Source: Campylobacter concisus
GTDB lineage: Bacteria > Campylobacterota > Campylobacteria > Campylobacterales > Campylobacteraceae
Assembly: GCF_015229955.1 (NCBI RefSeq)
Contig: NZ_JAAKYZ010000005.1
Location: forward strand, 52,947-116,946
Length of the DNA: 64,000 nt
Reading direction: 5' to 3'
Shown: positions 61,961 to 64,000 of the stretch, piece by piece
Position numbering within the stretch: the first letter of the stretch is position 1
Layout: every line of letters starts with the position of its first letter
Position numbers and translations under genes: made by a program
Notes under the pieces: generated by a model
What the model was told of the DNA's origin: nothing
The model's input: only the letters and a program-made list of their open reading frames with translations
Database searches by the model: none

Positions 61961-63178
61961 TTGCTAGATAAATTTAGAGAATTTGTTGGACATCACGTCG
62001 CTTTTAGCGTATTTTTAATATGTTTGATTGATTGTATATTTTTACTTTTTACGGCAAATTCTCTTAGCATAAGTTACAGTGAAGCTGAAATTTTTTTTAA
62101 CAAACAAAATTTTCTTAGCCATGTTTTAAACTTAAGTGTTCAAATTTTTGGTCAAACAGATATTGCTCTAAGATCTGTAATGATCGCGTTTCATATTCTA
62201 AGCGTTATTTTAATGTATAAGATAAGCAAATTTTACATTAAATTAGAGTTTGACAGACTTATTGCGGTATTGCTTTTTATCTTACTTCCTGGCACGCTAG
62301 CTTCAGCTCTTATCGTCAATAATGCTGGGCTTTGCGTTATGCTGGCGCTCCTATGTATATACTTTTTCCATATTAAAAATAAAATTTTATTTGTAACATT
62401 TTTTTGTCTTTCTTTTTTTATAGATGGCGATTTTTTGATATTTTACGTAGGATTTTTTATATTTGCACTTTACAAAAGAAAGCCGCCTCTTGCTTGGCTA
62501 AGTGCTATTTTGTTTTTGCTCACGCTTTACTTTTTTGGTTTTGATACAAATGGTAGGCCAAGTGGGCATTTTATCGATACTTTTGGTATCTTTGCCGCTG
62601 TTTTTTCGCCGTTTATTTTTATCTTTTTTGTCTATACGATTTATAGAATTTGGGTAAAAGAGAAAAAAGATCTTTTATGGTTTATTGTGATTTGCTCATT
62701 TTGCTTTTGTATGATAGTCTCAGTGCGCCAAAGGCTGGAACTTGAGCAGTTCTTGCCATTTTGTGTGATCGCAACGCCACTTATGGTAAGAGTTTTTTTT
62801 AATTCGTATCGTGTAAGATTGCCAAAATTTAGAAAAGGCTATAAAATTTGCACGACCTTAGTGATGCTTTTTTTAGCCTTAAACTGGTCGATGATCGTAT
62901 TTAATCAAATTTTTTACCTATTTTTAGATAACCCAACAAAGCATTTTGTCTATAAATTTGATGTTGTGAAAGAGCTTGCTGATAAATTAAAAGAAGCGGA
63001 AATTAAGGATTTATACACTGATAATAAAAAGCTTGTATTAAGACTTAAATTTTATGGTATAGACGTAAGAGATGAGTCTAAAAATTTATTAGTAAGCGCC
63101 GATCTAGATGGAAAATCAAAATTTTGTATAGAAAAAATGGGAAAAGTAATTGCAAATTTTGACGTAAGAGGTAAGTAG
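61961..63178 (+). CDS. Polytopic membrane protein, glycosyltransferase GT39/83-like
   Basis: A 405-aa protein with about ten membrane helices. The N-terminal loop SISYSEAEIFFNKQNFLSHV, followed by ALRSVMIAFHILSVILMYKI and LLPGTLASALIVNNAGLCVM, matches the layout of ArnT/PMT-type transferases. In these the first loop carries an acidic catalytic residue (SEAE here). The soluble C-terminal part is only about 70 residues. The start is TTG with AAGGA upstream. It joins the pseudopilin gene without a gap. Donor and acceptor are unknown. Confidence 0.65.
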   Translation: MLDKFREFVGHHVAFSVFLICLIDCIFLLFTANSLSISYSEAEIFFNKQNFLSHVLNLSVQIFGQTDIALRSVMIAFHILSVILMYKISKFYIKLEFDRLIAVLLFILLPGTLASALIVNNAGLCVMLALLCIYFFHIKNKILFVTFFCLSFFIDGDFLIFYVGFFIFALYKRKPPLAWLSAILFLLTLYFFGFDTNGRPSGHFIDTFGIFAAVFSPFIFIFFVYTIYRIWVKEKKDLLWFIVICSFCFCMIVSVRQRLELEQFLPFCVIATPLMVRVFFNSYRVRLPKFRKGYKICTTLVMLFLALNWSMIVFNQIFYLFLDNPTKHFVYKFDVVKELADKLKEAEIKDLYTDNKKLVLRLKFYGIDVRDESKNLLVSADLDGKSKFCIEKMGKVIANFDVRGK

Positions 63179-63880
63179 ATGCATAAAAACAAGGGTTTTA
63201 CTGTTATAGAGCTTATCTTTGTAATCATTGCCGTTGGCATACTTGCAGCAATGATCATACCAAGGCTAGAAATAAACGGAGCCAGAGAGGCAGCTACACA
63301 GATGCTAACGCATATAAGGTACGCCCAGCACCTTGCCATGCAAGATGATAAATTTGTACATTCAGAAAATGAAAAATTTTGGTTTAAAATGAGATGGGGG
63401 ATAGCTATTAATGATACTAGTTTGCAAGAGTGCTCTGTAGATGAGCCTGGGATTAAATCTTGGAAATATAGTATTTTTTATGATAAAAGAGGTAGTGGTA
63501 ATAAATTTAGTGGTAATTTAAATTCCAAAGAAGAGGTTGCCATCGATACACAAAAATCAAACAAATTCTTAAGTGCGGGCTGGAGAGGCATTCCTCAGTC
63601 CTATTGCAATAAAATTAATATAGATTTAAATATTGAAAAAAAATATGGCATAAAATCGGTTAAATTTGTTGGTAGTTGTAGAAAAGGCAAAATACAAACC
63701 ATTGATTTTGACGAATTAGGTAGGCCCATGAGAGTGGTAAGTGTTACTAACAATAAAGGAGCGAAAAGGCCTTATTCAAGACTATTAAAAGGTGATTGTA
63801 AGATAGTTTTAACAGATAAAAATAACAATGTAGCTTCTATAAATATAGAAAAAAGAAGTGGATACGCATATATAAACTAA
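63179..63880 (+). CDS. Type II secretion/type IV pilin-like pseudopilin
   Basis: A 233-aa protein with a class III prepilin signal: HKNKG|FTVIELIFVIIAVGI, cut between Gly6 and Phe7 with Glu at mature position 5. A hydrophobic helix (about 8-28) is followed by a soluble domain with cysteines in QECSV, SYCNK, GSCRK and GDCKI. Campylobacter pseudopilins of this kind serve the DNA-uptake (Cts) machinery; that role is inferred. ATG directly follows the previous stop. Confidence 0.82.
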   Translation: MHKNKGFTVIELIFVIIAVGILAAMIIPRLEINGAREAATQMLTHIRYAQHLAMQDDKFVHSENEKFWFKMRWGIAINDTSLQECSVDEPGIKSWKYSIFYDKRGSGNKFSGNLNSKEEVAIDTQKSNKFLSAGWRGIPQSYCNKINIDLNIEKKYGIKSVKFVGSCRKGKIQTIDFDELGRPMRVVSVTNNKGAKRPYSRLLKGDCKIVLTDKNNNVASINIEKRSGYAYIN

Positions 63881-64000
63881 ACCCTATAAACCTATAATAA
63901 AAATACATAACTTAAAATTTTTAATCGCCAACAATTTTTTCTCAAATTCCCTAATTATTTCAACTATCTTTAAGTATTGCTCATATATAATTCCAGCTCA
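63881..64000. other. Terminal 120 bases without a recognisable gene
   Basis: AT-rich sequence after the pseudopilin stop. I see no start with a ribosome site, no stable hairpin and no RNA gene. The 3' end of a gene outside the window could begin here on the minus strand. Confidence 0.4.

Overview
The window is a 64 kb AT-rich chromosomal segment of an epsilonproteobacterium, almost certainly a Campylobacter of the C. concisus/curvus type. I base this on gene families and gene order remembered from C. jejuni, not on a search. Blocks that match C. jejuni order are: ppk2-dsbD and nth-peb4-fba-motor pair (Cj0604/0603c, Cj0595c-0599); flgG2-flgG (Cj0697-0698); ciaD-like-cca (Cj0788-0789); glyS (Cj0704); alaS-maf-pbpA (Cj0506-0508); oxidoreductase-hemH (Cj0504c-0503c); dapD, mrp, ispDF, regulator, sat, pgpA (Cj1605c-1610); glmS-glnD-like-mqnE-permease-phosphoribosyltransferase (Cj1366c-1370). 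No rRNA, tRNA, IS element, prophage or CRISPR array is visible.

Layout. 0-10 kb: polyphosphate kinase 2, DsbD, endonuclease III, the PEB4 chaperone with class II aldolase, a MotA/MotB-like pair resembling ZorA/ZorB, a PLP enzyme and hisD. 10-15 kb: a FlaC-like flagellin, rpoD, and the rod genes flgG2-flgG behind a clear sigma-54 promoter. 15-18.3 kb: AzlCD, secreted asparaginase, a LysE exporter. 18.3-24.8 kb: a segment with visibly different codon use (many CCG, GCG and ACG codons). It holds DsrE, a DUF4299-like protein, a YD-repeat-like secreted protein, a TDT-family transporter, a Crp/Fnr regulator, a Tat-exported sulfide:quinone oxidoreductase-like flavoprotein, two tiny DUF2892 membrane proteins and leuD. 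24.8-33.4 kb: leuB, a CiaD-like coiled-coil protein, cca, trmL, a secreted nuclease-like protein, glyS and a phosphoethanolamine transferase. 33.5-39.3 kb: the tightly overlapping operon alaS-membrane protein-maf-pbpA-comEA. 39.4-45.5 kb: oxidoreductase-hemH, a second sigma-54-promoted gene, and the convergent operon ispDF-atypical response regulator-sat-pgpA. 45.6-54.3 kb: thiC-mrp, ACT/UPF0210 pair, unknown membrane and secreted proteins, a YagU-like protein, dapD, a DJ-1-like protein. 54.3-64 kb: a small frameshifted gene remnant, glmS-glnD-like, mqnE with a purine permease and phosphoribosyltransferase, a membrane glycosyltransferase-like protein and a pseudopilin.

Most of the window is housekeeping. 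The strongest candidates for something less described are: (i) the putative sulfide-response module, with a palindrome GTAAC-N3-GTYAC shared by the Crp/Fnr gene and the SQR-like gene; (ii) the ZorAB-like motor pair without the other Zorya genes; (iii) an unknown 153-aa gene behind a sigma-54 promoter that overlaps the hemH stop codon; (iv) a GlnD-like protein whose nucleotidyltransferase site looks eroded.
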